The translations under genes and the position numbers were made by a program. 64,000 nucleotides of DNA from NCBI GenBank assembly GCA_001306305.2, contig CP155577.1, forward strand, positions 3,234,987 through 3,298,986, in the 5' to 3' direction. The notes under the pieces are model-generated. The model ran no database searches, was not told the origin of the DNA, and saw only the letters and a program-made list of their open reading frames with translations. Source of the stretch: Citromicrobium bathyomarinum (GTDB lineage: Bacteria > Pseudomonadota > Alphaproteobacteria > Sphingomonadales > Sphingomonadaceae). Each line of letters starts with the position of its first letter. Position 1 is the stretch's first letter. Positions 43,194 through 50,962 of the stretch are shown here, piece after piece.

Positions 43194-44107
43194 AGGCCGA
43201 GCGCCGCGAATTTGGAGTAGGCTTCATCGATCCGCGCGCGCGCGCGTCCGCCCACACCGCTTGAATCGCTGCCCCCGAAGGTGGACCGGAGCGTCTCCGC
43301 CATGGAGGGGCGCGCCTGCGGGCCATCGGTCGCAGCGATCGCCACCGTGCGCGCGCTGCGCCCCGGCATCATCGCGGTGCTGGCGTAGCGCGCCTGCGCG
43401 AATTCCTGCGACAGGCCGCCGGTCGCGGGGACGGTGCCGGGCACGAAGGGCATTGCCCCGCCCTGCTCCATCGCGTTCGCGACCTTGGTCTGCAGCAGGC
43501 TCATCACCTCGGCGACCGAGCGCGGACGGCCCCGGTCGTAGAAGATCGGGCGGTTGGCGGCGGCCGCCTTGGGCATCAGTGCCGGGGCCGACTGGCCCGC
43601 ATCGGTGCGATAGGCATTGAGGAAGGTCTGCGCCCCGCCGAGGCCGAGGAAGTGGGCGAGATAGAGCTCAGCAGGTTCCGGCTCGCGGCCCAGCACGCCG
43701 CGCAGGCCATCGGTATTCTCGCGCGCCAGCTCGGCCGCCATCAGCGCGGAGGTATCGGCATCGTAACGCAGCGAGAGCAGCTGGGCGCGGGTGCCCGCAT
43801 CGGACACGCCGCCGCGCGGATCGATTCGGTCGCTGGCCCAGGCATAGCCGTATTTGGAGCCGTGCCGGTCCATCGTGCGCAGCCAGGTGGAATCGATGAA
43901 CTGGTACAGGCCCGTCGCGCTGGAGGTGCGCGCCTTGGCGTCAGGGTCCAATCCGGATTCGAGCCGCGCCTGCGCCAGCAGGTAATCGAAATCGACTCCG
44001 GTCTTCTCGGATGCACGCGCAATCGCGGTGCGCACGTCCGCCGAGCGTGCCGGAGCGGCAGGCGCTTGCGCGGGGCTTGCGGCAGGGACTGGACTTGCGG
44101 TGGGCAC
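43190..44107 (-). CDS. Lytic transglycosylase linked to the flagellum
   Basis: 305 residues from a GTG at 44105-44107 with GGAGG just upstream. A Pro/Ala-rich start is followed by the lysozyme-like fold: IARASEKTGVDFDYLLAQARLESGLDPDAKARTSSATGLYQFIDSTWLRTM has the catalytic Glu of QARLESG and the GLYQF motif. ELYLAHFLGLGGAQTFLNAY is the usual later segment. It lacks a clear signal peptide, so export through the flagellar apparatus is possible. It cuts peptidoglycan, probably to let the rod through, a job done by the C-terminal half of FlgJ in enterics; FlgJ here has no such half. First gene of the operon with flhA and fliA. Confidence 0.82.
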   Translation of the reverse strand: MPTASPVPAASPAQAPAAPARSADVRTAIARASEKTGVDFDYLLAQARLESGLDPDAKARTSSATGLYQFIDSTWLRTMDRHGSKYGYAWASDRIDPRGGVSDAGTRAQLLSLRYDADTSALMAAELARENTDGLRGVLGREPEPAELYLAHFLGLGGAQTFLNAYRTDAGQSAPALMPKAAAANRPIFYDRGRPRSVAEVMSLLQTKVANAMEQGGAMPFVPGTVPATGGLSQEFAQARYASTAMMPGRSARTVAIAATDGPQARPSMAETLRSTFGGSDSSGVGGRARARIDEAYSKFAALGL

Positions 44108-44140
44108 TGGACCTCCGGAACTGAACTTCCGTAGGTGCTA

Positions 44141-44156
44141 AGCAATCTTCGTGCCA
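44141..44156 (-). promoter_or_regulatory. Sigma-54 promoter of the transglycosylase-flhA-fliA operon
   Basis: On the minus strand TGGCACGAAGATTGCT matches the sigma-54 consensus TGGCACG-N4-TTGCW at every fixed position, with the GG and GC pairs 12 bases apart. The start would fall about 25 bases before the GTG of the transglycosylase gene. An enhancer-binding activator with GAFTGA is encoded at 58 kb. Confidence 0.88.
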
Positions 44157-44183
44157 GTTAACGGCCGGGCGGCTGCCCTCGTG

Positions 44184-44504
44184 TCAGTAAGACAGCCCGG
44201 CGGGGCGCTCGATCCCGCCATTATAGGTGCCCGCAACGCCTGCCATCGCGTCGATCCGCGCCTGGACATTGGTGGCGATAAGGTTGCGCAGACGGCGGTT
44301 GATCGTGTTCAACCGGCGCACCGCGTCGAGCAGGCCGAGACATTCCTCGTCCAGGTCTTCCGGGCGCACTTCATCGAGCCGCGCGCACAGATTCATCTTG
44401 TCGTTCGAGCAATTGTTGATCCGGTCGATATCGAGGGCGGCAAGGGCCTGCCGCTCGCCTTCGAGGAGGGCAAGCATTTGCCGCAAGGCAGTACGCGTCG
44501 TCAT
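44184..44504 (-). CDS. flgN: FlgN-like flagellar chaperone
   Basis: 106 residues, nearly all helical: MLALLEGERQALAALDIDRINNCSNDKMNLCARLDEV and LLDAVRRLNTINRRLRNLIATNVQARIDAM. Length, heptad pattern, and position 10 bases after flgM all fit FlgN, the export chaperone for the hook-filament junction proteins FlgK and FlgL. Sequence identity in this family is always low, so context carries much of the call. Confidence 0.75.
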   Translation of the reverse strand: MTTRTALRQMLALLEGERQALAALDIDRINNCSNDKMNLCARLDEVRPEDLDEECLGLLDAVRRLNTINRRLRNLIATNVQARIDAMAGVAGTYNGGIERPAGLSY

Positions 44505-44514
44505 CCCGGGTCTC

Positions 44515-44799
44515 TTACTCGCCGCTATTCTGGAACAGGCCGGAGGCGATGATGCCCTCGGCAATCTCGGTCGGGACCAGCGGATAGGTACCGCTTTCGA
44601 TCGCGCCGCGAATCCGTGCCACGCGATCGCTGTCGATCGGGGCGCTGTCGCCCGCGTCCGGCATCGAAACCGCGCTCATACCTTGCGTGCTGGCCGCCTG
44701 ATCGGCCGTCTTTTGCGGAGCGGACACGCGCTCGACCGGCGCGACGCCGCGGCGCAAGCCAGCTGGTCCTCCGATGTTCGGCAATCCGAAATCTCGCAT
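44515..44799 (-). CDS. flgM: Anti-sigma-28 factor FlgM
   Basis: 94 residues. A disordered, Ala/Pro-rich first half is followed by DSDRVARIRGAIESGTYPLVPTEIAEGIIASGLF, matching the FlgM C-terminal helices (RIR.AI..G.Y.vd...iA..ll) that bind sigma-28. FlgM blocks FliA until the hook is complete, then is exported. It heads flgM-flgN. A TTAA-N15-GCCGTTCT element lies 52 bases before the ATG. Confidence 0.88.
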   Translation of the reverse strand: MRDFGLPNIGGPAGLRRGVAPVERVSAPQKTADQAASTQGMSAVSMPDAGDSAPIDSDRVARIRGAIESGTYPLVPTEIAEGIIASGLFQNSGE

Positions 44800-44850
44800 T
44801 GCTTGTGTCCTTCCTCATGGCCGTTCGATGGAACGGTCGCTTCACACTCT

Positions 44851-44877
44851 AGAACGGCACCTGCGTAGTACCTTTAA
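44851..44877 (-). promoter_or_regulatory. Possible FliA promoter of flgM
   Basis: On the minus strand TTAA (44874-44877), 15 bases, then GCCGTTCT (44851-44858). The classical FliA site is TAAA-N15-GCCGATAA. The same TTAA-N15-GCCGnTCT layout occurs before fliC, which strengthens both. It lies 52 bases before flgM. Confidence 0.5.
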
Positions 44878-44921
44878 GGGGCGCGAAACTTTTTTCTCGC
44901 GTTGCTGAAAACTCCCGCGTT

Positions 44922-45452
44922 TCAGCGCAGGCGGACCGCGACCTGGCCGGGGCGGACGACCTGCGCCCGCAGCGGTTCGGCTTTCCTGTCCTGCGCCGGG
45001 CGCACCTTGATCCACGATCCGATCGCGCCTTCTTCCAGCGCGACTGCCTGGCGCGAGAGCGAAAAGCCGCCGCCCTCGACCACGATCGCCACCGTCTCGC
45101 CCCGGCTGACGACGATCTCTCCGCTGCCCGGCTGACCGGCCTGTGCGAACTCCTGCCCGCCTTGCGACACCGCTACATAGATCCGCCAGCCCGCATCGGG
45201 GCACAGCACCTGCACGCTGTCGCGGTTCTTGCCGAACCATTCGAGCTGCAGCGGCGTGCCGCAGGCATTCAGGCGCATCCGCCGGTCGACCGGAAGGCGC
45301 GCCCCGCCCGGCTGGCCGATCCCGGCGCCGGTGAATTGCATCACCGCGCGGTCGATCGCCGCCGGGTCCATCGGCCCGCTGGCACTGGCCGGGGATGCGG
45401 CAGCGATTGCGGCCAGCAGGCCGCCAGCAAACAGGGGGGAAAACTTGGGCAT
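44922..45452 (-). CDS. flgA: FlgA, flagellar P-ring assembly chaperone
   Basis: 176 residues from the ATG at 45450-45452, giving a signal peptide (MPKFSPLFAGGLLAAIAAASPASA). The body includes RLPVDRRMRLNACGTPLQLEW and RVLCPDAGWRIYVAV-like strands, then the C-terminal SAF-type region SGEIVVSRGETVAIVVEGGGFSLSRQAVALEEGAIGSWIKVRP ending VVRPGQVAVRLR. FlgA works in the periplasm to help FlgI form the P ring. Its gene is on the strand opposite the flgB-L operon, behind the MotA-like/MotB-like pair. Confidence 0.88.
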   Translation of the reverse strand: MPKFSPLFAGGLLAAIAAASPASASGPMDPAAIDRAVMQFTGAGIGQPGGARLPVDRRMRLNACGTPLQLEWFGKNRDSVQVLCPDAGWRIYVAVSQGGQEFAQAGQPGSGEIVVSRGETVAIVVEGGGFSLSRQAVALEEGAIGSWIKVRPAQDRKAEPLRAQVVRPGQVAVRLR

Positions 45453-45507
45453 GATCGCAGTGCTCCGGGTCTGGCATGTCGCGGCGGGCGACGCGCCCAC
45501 CTTATAC

Positions 45508-45942
45508 TCACCGCGTATCTGCAATTTCCGTGCCATAATCGGTGCGATCGTGTGCGATCGTCACCAGTATTTCCGGAGAAGCGGAGGTTTCGACCACCAG
45601 CCGCGCGTGATGGCCCGACCGATCGATCTGGTCCGCAAGGTGCGCGGCCTCGCTCGCCGCACGCGCCGCACTGCCGGGCCGGTGGCGCACGATCACCGTC
45701 GCGAGCGCGCCCTCGTCCAGCTCTTGCGCGGAGAGCCAGCGGGCCAGATCGGCATCGCCGCCCGGGCGGAACACCGCCATCGGCTGACCGAGCGCGACAT
45801 CAAGCGCCTGCTCGACCTCCTCGGGCCTCGGCACAGCCTCCTCTGCCGGGTCCCCGCGATAGGACGCGGCGACCACCGCGAACAGGATCAGCGAGAGATC
45901 CGCCAGCGAGGTCTGCCAGCCGGTGAGACCGCGAATGCTCAC
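45508..45942 (-). CDS. Short MotB/ExbD-like protein, partner of the MotA-like gene
   Basis: 144 residues; GTG start overlapping the MotA-like stop (GTGA). One transmembrane helix, GWQTSLADLSLILFAVVAASY (about residues 8-28), has an Asp at the place where MotB/ExbD/TolR proteins carry their proton-binding Asp. The rest, including ALATVIVRHRPGSAARAASEAAHLADQIDRSGHHARLVVETSASPEILVTI, has a beta-alpha-beta pattern like part of an OmpA domain but lacks the usual D-x-x-G and N-x-x-L-S-x-x-R-A motifs. MotB is normally 250-350 residues, and a full MotB is encoded at 55.5 kb. This may be a second, atypical stator subunit. Confidence 0.6.
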   Translation of the reverse strand: MSIRGLTGWQTSLADLSLILFAVVAASYRGDPAEEAVPRPEEVEQALDVALGQPMAVFRPGGDADLARWLSAQELDEGALATVIVRHRPGSAARAASEAAHLADQIDRSGHHARLVVETSASPEILVTIAHDRTDYGTEIADTR

Positions 45943-46625
45943 ACCACTTCCCGCAAGATGCGCGGCCCGGCGGATGGATCGGAGACCGGTCGGGGGCCCG
46001 CCGCGCGAACCCCATTCTCGAGCCAGTCGAGCACCGCCTGACGGTCGCGTTCCTCCCGCGCAGAGCGGCGCTCGATCGCGGCGGCGAGCGGGCTGAACAG
46101 GAAGTTCGCTGCGGCAATGCCGTACAAAGTGGTGACCACGGCCATCGCGATCGCGCCGGTCATTCCTCCAGCGGTCCCGTCCGGCGTCATCGTGCCCAGC
46201 GCGACCAGCGTGCCCGCGAGGCCCAGCACGGGCGCCAGCTCCGCTGCCTGGCCCAGCACATGCACAGCGGTTTGCGCAGCCTCGACGCGGGTTCGCTTCT
46301 GATCCTCGTGCTCGCCATGCAGCGCGTCGATTGATCGGCGGCTGATCAACACGTCGGCCAGATGGTCGAACTCGCCATCGCCGAACCGGACCGGTTCCGC
46401 GCGCATCAGGCCCTCGCTGGAAATATCGCGGATCTGCCGCGCCATCTGCGCGCGAGCGCGGGCGGGATCGAATGGCCGGGCGGCAAGCGCGCCGATCTTC
46501 GCCAGCGCCAGCCGCGTCTCGGCAAGCCCGCAGCGCAGCACTGTCGCCAGCAAAGTGCCGCCCAGCACGATTCCCAGCGAGGCGGGGTCGAACCAGTGGT
46601 CGAGAAATGTCGCAATCGTGTTCAC
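45939..46625 (-). CDS. MotA/ExbB-like proton-channel protein
   Basis: 228 residues from a GTG at 46623-46625; no ATG exists near the natural N-terminus and the ribosome-binding site is weak. DHWFDPASLGIVLGGTLLATVL resembles the first MotA helices. ELAPVLGLAGTLVALGTMTPDG and GAIAMAVVTTLYGIAAANFLFSPLAAAIERRS match helices 3 and 4 of MotA, with the conserved Pro-Leu-Gly and T-T-x-Y-G-x-x-x-A-N motifs. The cytoplasmic loop is shorter than in the canonical MotA at 54.7 kb. It overlaps the short MotB-like gene. Placed at the head of the flgA-side genes, it is probably flagellar. Confidence 0.7.
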   Translation of the reverse strand: MNTIATFLDHWFDPASLGIVLGGTLLATVLRCGLAETRLALAKIGALAARPFDPARARAQMARQIRDISSEGLMRAEPVRFGDGEFDHLADVLISRRSIDALHGEHEDQKRTRVEAAQTAVHVLGQAAELAPVLGLAGTLVALGTMTPDGTAGGMTGAIAMAVVTTLYGIAAANFLFSPLAAAIERRSAREERDRQAVLDWLENGVRAAGPRPVSDPSAGPRILREVV

Positions 46626-46747
46626 GGCAAGAAGAACGGCAGGGTTTCGCGCGATTTCAGGCCTGAGCGCCCGATTTTTGCCGCCGACCGGCAATTGCTT
46701 GCCGCCAAACCCCGCCAGCCTCGCGTTTCCGCGCCTTTGAGCAGAGT

Positions 46748-46763
46748 TGGCACGGCCTTTGCT
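46748..46763 (+). promoter_or_regulatory. Sigma-54 promoter of the flgB-flgL operon
   Basis: TGGCACGGCCTTTGCT fits TGGCACG-N4-TTGCW exactly, with the GG and GC pairs 12 bases apart. Transcription would begin near 46774, about 29 bases before the flgB ATG. It is the second exact sigma-54 site in the flagellar region. Confidence 0.9.
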
Positions 46764-46802
46764 TAGTATTCGGCGGGACACGAAAGTGTGGAGACTATTG
46801 CA

Positions 46803-47150
46803 ATGAATGAAGGCCTTTTCGGCATTCATGGAGCCGCGCTCGAAATCCGTGCGCAACGCATGGCCGTGCTCGGCTCCAACATCGCCAATGCCGGCACTCC
46901 CGGGTACAAGGCGCGCGACATCGATTTCGGTGCCGCGCTGCAGGCACGCCTGGCGGGCAGCGAAAGCGAAGGCGCCGCCCAGCGCGCCACGGTCTATCGC
47001 ATTCCAACCATGGCCAGCCTCGACGGCAACACAGTCGAGATGGGGACCGAACAGGCCGCGTTCGCGGAGAACGCGGTCGCCTACACCGCCACGCTCGGCT
47101 TCCTGAAGGGCCGCGTCGAAACCCTGACCCGCGCGATCAGGGGCGAATGA
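46803..47150 (+). CDS. flgB: Flagellar basal-body rod protein FlgB
   Basis: 115 residues from the ATG at 46803, with GGAG upstream. RMAVLGSNIANAGTPGYKARDIDFGAAL is the rod-protein N-terminal motif, and FAENAVAYTATLGFLKGRVETLTRAIRGE the C-terminal helix. FlgB is a proximal rod subunit in the periplasm. It is the first gene of a ten-gene operon with a sigma-54 promoter 40 bases upstream. Confidence 0.95.
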   Translation: MNEGLFGIHGAALEIRAQRMAVLGSNIANAGTPGYKARDIDFGAALQARLAGSESEGAAQRATVYRIPTMASLDGNTVEMGTEQAAFAENAVAYTATLGFLKGRVETLTRAIRGE

Positions 47151-47569
47151 CCATGCCGGGAAACGCCAGCGGACCGATGAGCATGTTCCAGATGGGCTAC
47201 CGCGCGATGTCCGCGCAGATGGTCCGGATGAACGCCGCCGCGTCCAATCTCGCAAATGCGGGCAGCGTCGCGGGCTCCGCGGACGAAGCCTACCGCCCGA
47301 TCCGCACGGTCTTTGCCGAGGAACTCGACAAGCAGAGCGGCCTCAGCTCGGTCCGTGTCGATCGCGTCGTACGCTCCGACACCGCGCCGGTGCGTCGCCA
47401 CGATCCGGGCCACCCGCTCGCCGACGAGAACGGCGATGTGTGGGAAGCGCCGGTCGATGAGAACGCCGAGATGATCGAGATGCTCGAAGCCTCGCGCCAG
47501 TACAGCAACATGGTCGAAGCCATGTCCACCGCCAAGCAGCTGATGCTCGAAACGATGAGGATGAAATGA
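47147..47569 (+). CDS. flgC: Flagellar basal-body rod protein FlgC
   Basis: 140 residues, normal length, ATGA overlap with flgB. AMSAQMVRMNAAASNLANAGSVAGSADEAYRPIRTVFA at the start and PVDENAEMIEMLEASRQYSNMVEAMSTAKQLMLETMRM at the end are typical. FlgC forms the proximal rod with FlgB and FlgF. Confidence 0.95.
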   Translation: MTMPGNASGPMSMFQMGYRAMSAQMVRMNAAASNLANAGSVAGSADEAYRPIRTVFAEELDKQSGLSSVRVDRVVRSDTAPVRRHDPGHPLADENGDVWEAPVDENAEMIEMLEASRQYSNMVEAMSTAKQLMLETMRMK

Positions 47570-47874
47570 CCAGCGTGAACCCATTTGCGAGCGCGACATC
47601 CGCCTCGAGCAAGCCGAACACGAACACCCAGGGGCGCACCATGGACCAGCTGGGCCAGGCCGACTTCCTGCGCCTGCTGACCGTGCAGATGCAGCAGCAG
47701 GACCCGTTCGAGCCGGTCGATAACAAGGAGATGCTGGCGCAGATGGCCCAGTTCTCCTCGCTTGCCGGGACGGCGGAAACCAACACCACGCTGGAGAAGA
47801 TCGTCGAGAAGCTCGACGCGCTGATCGCAGCCACCGAGGTCGACGGCGCAAGCCCGGCCGCGAACGACGCCTAA
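47566..47874 (+). CDS. flgD: Hook-capping protein FlgD (short form)
   Basis: 102 residues, ATGA overlap with flgC. Only the N-terminal FlgD domain is present: LGQADFLRLLTVQMQQQDPFEPVDNKEMLAQMAQFSSLAGTAETNTTLEKI. The C-terminal FlgD-Ig/Tudor-like domains, which bring usual FlgD proteins to about 220 residues, are missing. The stop codons are followed by a good ribosome-binding site for flgE, so no frameshift is apparent. FlgD caps the growing hook; the conserved part is enough for hook binding. Confidence 0.88.
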   Translation: MTSVNPFASATSASSKPNTNTQGRTMDQLGQADFLRLLTVQMQQQDPFEPVDNKEMLAQMAQFSSLAGTAETNTTLEKIVEKLDALIAATEVDGASPAANDA

Positions 47875-47889
47875 TAAAGGAGCCTTCAC

Positions 47890-48699
47890 ATGTCCTTCTA
47901 TACCTCGCTCAACGGCCTCAAGAACGCGCAGTCCTCGCTCGGCACGATCGCGCACAACATCGCCAACTCGGAAACCTACGGCTTCAAGCGCGGGCGCACC
48001 GAATTTGCGGAAATCGTCGCCGGGTCCGCGCTCAGCAATCCGCGCACGATCCAGGGCATCGGCTCCTCGGTCGAGGCGATCACGCAGAACTTCTCGCTCG
48101 GCCCGATCGAACAGACCGGCTCCGCGCTCGACATGGCGATCACCGGCGACGGCTTCTTCACCATGCGCGGCGAGAACGGCGGCACGCTGTATACCCGCGC
48201 AGGCTCGTTCACGATCAACGAGAGCGGCGGGATCGTCGACAATGACGGTAACCGTCTTCAGGCCTACGCGGTCGATGCCAATGGCGATCCGACCTCGAAC
48301 GCGTTGCAGGATGTCCAGATTCCGGTGACCAACGCCGCCGGCGCCGAATATGCCGGGGTGACGGTGGGAAGCGACGGGGTCATCCGCGCATCCTACGCCG
48401 ATGGTTCGAACCAGCCCGTCGGGATGGTCGCGCTGGCGACCTTCATGGCGCCCAACGGCCTCAAGCCGGTCGGCTCGTCCAACTGGGAATCGACCGGCTT
48501 TTCCGGCGCCGCCAGCTACGGCGAACCGGGCAACGGCCAGTATGGCGCGCTGCTGTCAGGCTCGCTGGAGCGCTCGAACGTCGATATCGCCGAGGAACTG
48601 GTCGGCCTGATCACCGCGCAGCGCAATTTCCAGGCCAATGCGAAGGCGATCGACACCGCGACCCAGATTTCGCAGACCGTCATGAACCTGCGGACCTGA
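47890..48699 (+). CDS. flgE: Flagellar hook protein FlgE (short form)
   Basis: 269 residues; AAGGAG seven bases before the ATG. Start MSFYTSLNGLKNAQSSLGTIAHNIANSETYGFKRGRTEFAEIV and end GALLSGSLERSNVDIAEELVGLITAQRNFQANAKAIDTATQISQTVMNLR are normal for FlgE. The variable outer domains are very short; hook proteins usually have around 400 residues. FlgF and FlgG are encoded separately next door, so this is the hook gene by position and by the TALDMAITGDGFF block. Confidence 0.88.
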   Translation: MSFYTSLNGLKNAQSSLGTIAHNIANSETYGFKRGRTEFAEIVAGSALSNPRTIQGIGSSVEAITQNFSLGPIEQTGSALDMAITGDGFFTMRGENGGTLYTRAGSFTINESGGIVDNDGNRLQAYAVDANGDPTSNALQDVQIPVTNAAGAEYAGVTVGSDGVIRASYADGSNQPVGMVALATFMAPNGLKPVGSSNWESTGFSGAASYGEPGNGQYGALLSGSLERSNVDIAEELVGLITAQRNFQANAKAIDTATQISQTVMNLRT

Positions 48700-48703
48700 T
48701 CCG

Positions 48704-49444
48704 ATGGACCGCCTGATCTACACTGCGCTTTCGGGCATGCAGGCCTCGATGGACCGCCAGCGGGCGATCGCCAGCAATATGGCGAACACCGATACGCTGG
48801 GGTTCCGGGCCGAGCTGATCGAACAGCGCGCGATGACCATCGAAGGGCACCCGAACGAGGCGCGATCGATGCAGGTCGCGCGGGTGACCGGTGCGGATAT
48901 GACGGGCGGCGAAGTGATCGAGACCGGCCGCGATCTCGACCTCGCCATCGCGACCAAGTCGCTGATGGCGGTGCAGGCAGACGACGGCACCGAAGCCTAT
49001 ACGCGCCGCGGAGACCTCTCGATCTCCGCGACCGGGCTGCTGGTGACGGGGGACGGCCACCCGGTGTTAGGGGACACGGGACCGATCACGGTCCCGCCGG
49101 GTGGCCGCATTTCCATTTCCGAAGACGGCACGGTGACCCGCAGCGACCCCGACGCACCCGAAGCGCCGCCCGCCGAAGTCGGCCGGATCAAGCTGGCGAG
49201 CTGGGAAGGTTCGCCCATCGCCAAGGGGCTGGACGGGCTGTTCCGGGTCGAAGGGGGCGGCATCCTGCCCCTCGATGAAGAAGCGCGGGTCCACTCCGGC
49301 GCGCTCGAACAATCCAATGTGAAGCCGACCGAAGTACTGGTCGCGATGATCGAGGAGCAGCGCCTCTTCGCCATGCGCTCCAAACTCGTGTCGACCGCGC
49401 GCCAGCTCGACGAGAGCGGCGCACAGCTCATGCGTCTTACCTAA
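48704..49444 (+). CDS. flgF: Flagellar basal-body rod protein FlgF
   Basis: 246 residues, four bases after flgE. MDRLIYTALSGMQASMDRQRAIASNMANTDTLGFRAELIEQRAM opens the protein; GALEQSNVKPTEVLVAMIEEQRLFAMRSKLVSTARQLDESGAQLMRL closes it. FlgF joins the proximal and distal rod. Order and size are standard. Confidence 0.95.
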   Translation: MDRLIYTALSGMQASMDRQRAIASNMANTDTLGFRAELIEQRAMTIEGHPNEARSMQVARVTGADMTGGEVIETGRDLDLAIATKSLMAVQADDGTEAYTRRGDLSISATGLLVTGDGHPVLGDTGPITVPPGGRISISEDGTVTRSDPDAPEAPPAEVGRIKLASWEGSPIAKGLDGLFRVEGGGILPLDEEARVHSGALEQSNVKPTEVLVAMIEEQRLFAMRSKLVSTARQLDESGAQLMRLT

Positions 49445-49460
49445 CTAGAGGATACAGGAC

Positions 49461-50249
49461 ATGCCCACATCCGCACTCCAGGTCGCCCGCACCGGGCTCG
49501 AGGCCCAGGACGCGCGCATGCGTGTCATCGCCAACAACCTGGCCAACGTCGGCACCACCGGCTTCAAGCGCGACCGCGCCAATTTCGCGACGCTCGCCTA
49601 TCAGGATGCGCGCGTTGCCGGGCAGAAGTCTTCGGGCGAGACCGCCTATGCCACCGGCCTGAACCTGGGCACCGGCGTCGCGGTCCAGTCGACCAGCCAG
49701 ATCATGACGGCAGGCACGCTCGACACCACGAACAATGCCTTCGACCTTGCGCTGGACGGGGACGGCTTCTTCCAGATCGCCATGCCGGGGGGCCGCACCG
49801 GCTATACCCGCGCGGGCAATTTCACCCGCTCCGCCGAAGGCATGCTGGTCACCCAGCAGGGCTTTGCCGTGCAGCCCGAAATCACCGTGCCCGAAGGCGC
49901 GAGCGCGATCGCGATCGCCCCTGACGGCACTGTGTCCGCCACCATCAACGGCGAATCGGAACCGACCGAGCTGGGCCAGATCCAGATCGCGCGCTTCACC
50001 AACCCGTCCGGACTGCAGGCGATCGGCGACAACTTCCTCGCCGAAACCGCCGCCAGCGGCGCTGCCGAACTGGGCATCGCGGGCGAAGGCGGGCGCGGCC
50101 AGATCCGCCAGGGCATGCTGGAAGGCTCCAACGTCAACATCGTGGAAGAACTGGTCGCGATGATCGAGGCGCAGCGCGCCTACGAAATCAGTTCGAAGAT
50201 GGTCTCGGCAGTCGACGAGATGCTGCGCAACGCGAACCAGACCCTTTAA
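49461..50249 (+). CDS. flgG: Flagellar distal rod protein FlgG
   Basis: 262 residues. ALQVARTGLEAQDARMRVIANNLANVGTTGFKRDRANFATLAYQ, the DLALDGDGFFQIAMPGGRTGYTRAGNFTRS block, and EGSNVNIVEELVAMIEAQRAYEISSKMVSAVDEMLRNANQTL are nearly consensus FlgG. It forms the distal rod that passes through the P and L rings. Confidence 0.97.
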   Translation: MPTSALQVARTGLEAQDARMRVIANNLANVGTTGFKRDRANFATLAYQDARVAGQKSSGETAYATGLNLGTGVAVQSTSQIMTAGTLDTTNNAFDLALDGDGFFQIAMPGGRTGYTRAGNFTRSAEGMLVTQQGFAVQPEITVPEGASAIAIAPDGTVSATINGESEPTELGQIQIARFTNPSGLQAIGDNFLAETAASGAAELGIAGEGGRGQIRQGMLEGSNVNIVEELVAMIEAQRAYEISSKMVSAVDEMLRNANQTL

Positions 50250-50273
50250 TCAGACCGCTCGAGGCCCGCTTTC

Positions 50274-50945
50274 ATGAATATCCGCATCCTCCTCGCCATC
50301 CCGCTCGCCATGTCGCTCGCCGCGTGCGCGGGCGATACGCGCCCGGCCGGGTTCAGCGCCACGCTGCCCCCGCCGCCCGCCGCGCCGATGCAGCAGGTGG
50401 CCGCGGTCACCTACGGCAATGACGGCGCGATCTATCAGGCGAGCCAGGGCTACGCCCCGCTCTACAACGGCACCCGCGCCGCGCGCGTGGGCGACCTCGT
50501 CACCATCGTCCTGATCGAGCGGACCAGCACGACCAAGGCGACCAGCGGCAAGACCCAGCGCGACGGCAATGCCGGGCTCGATCTGCCGGACTTCATCCCG
50601 GTCGACCCGGGCGATCTCAACGCCTCCGCCGCCGCCTCCTTCACCGGCGCGGGCAATGCGGCGCAGACTTCCAGCCTGCGCGGCGACCTGACCGTAACCA
50701 TCGCGGAAGTCCGCCCGAACGGAACCGCGCTGGTCCGCGGGGAGAAGGTCATGAACTTCAGCCAGGGCGAAGAATGGGTCCAGCTGTCGGGCATCATCCG
50801 CCTGTCCGATATCGACGCGGACAACCGCATCGCCTCGATCCGCGTGGCCGACGCGCAGATCGCCTACAGCGGCAAGGGCGCGGTGCAGCGGGCGGGCAAG
50901 CCCGGCTGGCTGTCGCGCTTCTTCTCCATCGTTTCGCCGTTCTGA
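50274..50945 (+). CDS. flgH: Flagellar L-ring protein FlgH
   Basis: 223 residues. Lipoprotein signal peptide with lipobox LAAC (Cys near residue 18). Body: LYNGTRAARVGDLVTIVLIERTSTTKATSGKTQRDG, LRGDLTVTIAEVRPNGTALVRGEKVMNFSQGEEWVQLSGIIRLSDID and VADAQIAYSGKGAVQRAGKPGWLSRFF, as in FlgH. It forms the outer-membrane L ring. Confidence 0.97.
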   Translation: MNIRILLAIPLAMSLAACAGDTRPAGFSATLPPPPAAPMQQVAAVTYGNDGAIYQASQGYAPLYNGTRAARVGDLVTIVLIERTSTTKATSGKTQRDGNAGLDLPDFIPVDPGDLNASAAASFTGAGNAAQTSSLRGDLTVTIAEVRPNGTALVRGEKVMNFSQGEEWVQLSGIIRLSDIDADNRIASIRVADAQIAYSGKGAVQRAGKPGWLSRFFSIVSPF

Positions 50946-50962
50946 TCCGGAGCCCGAGAGCC

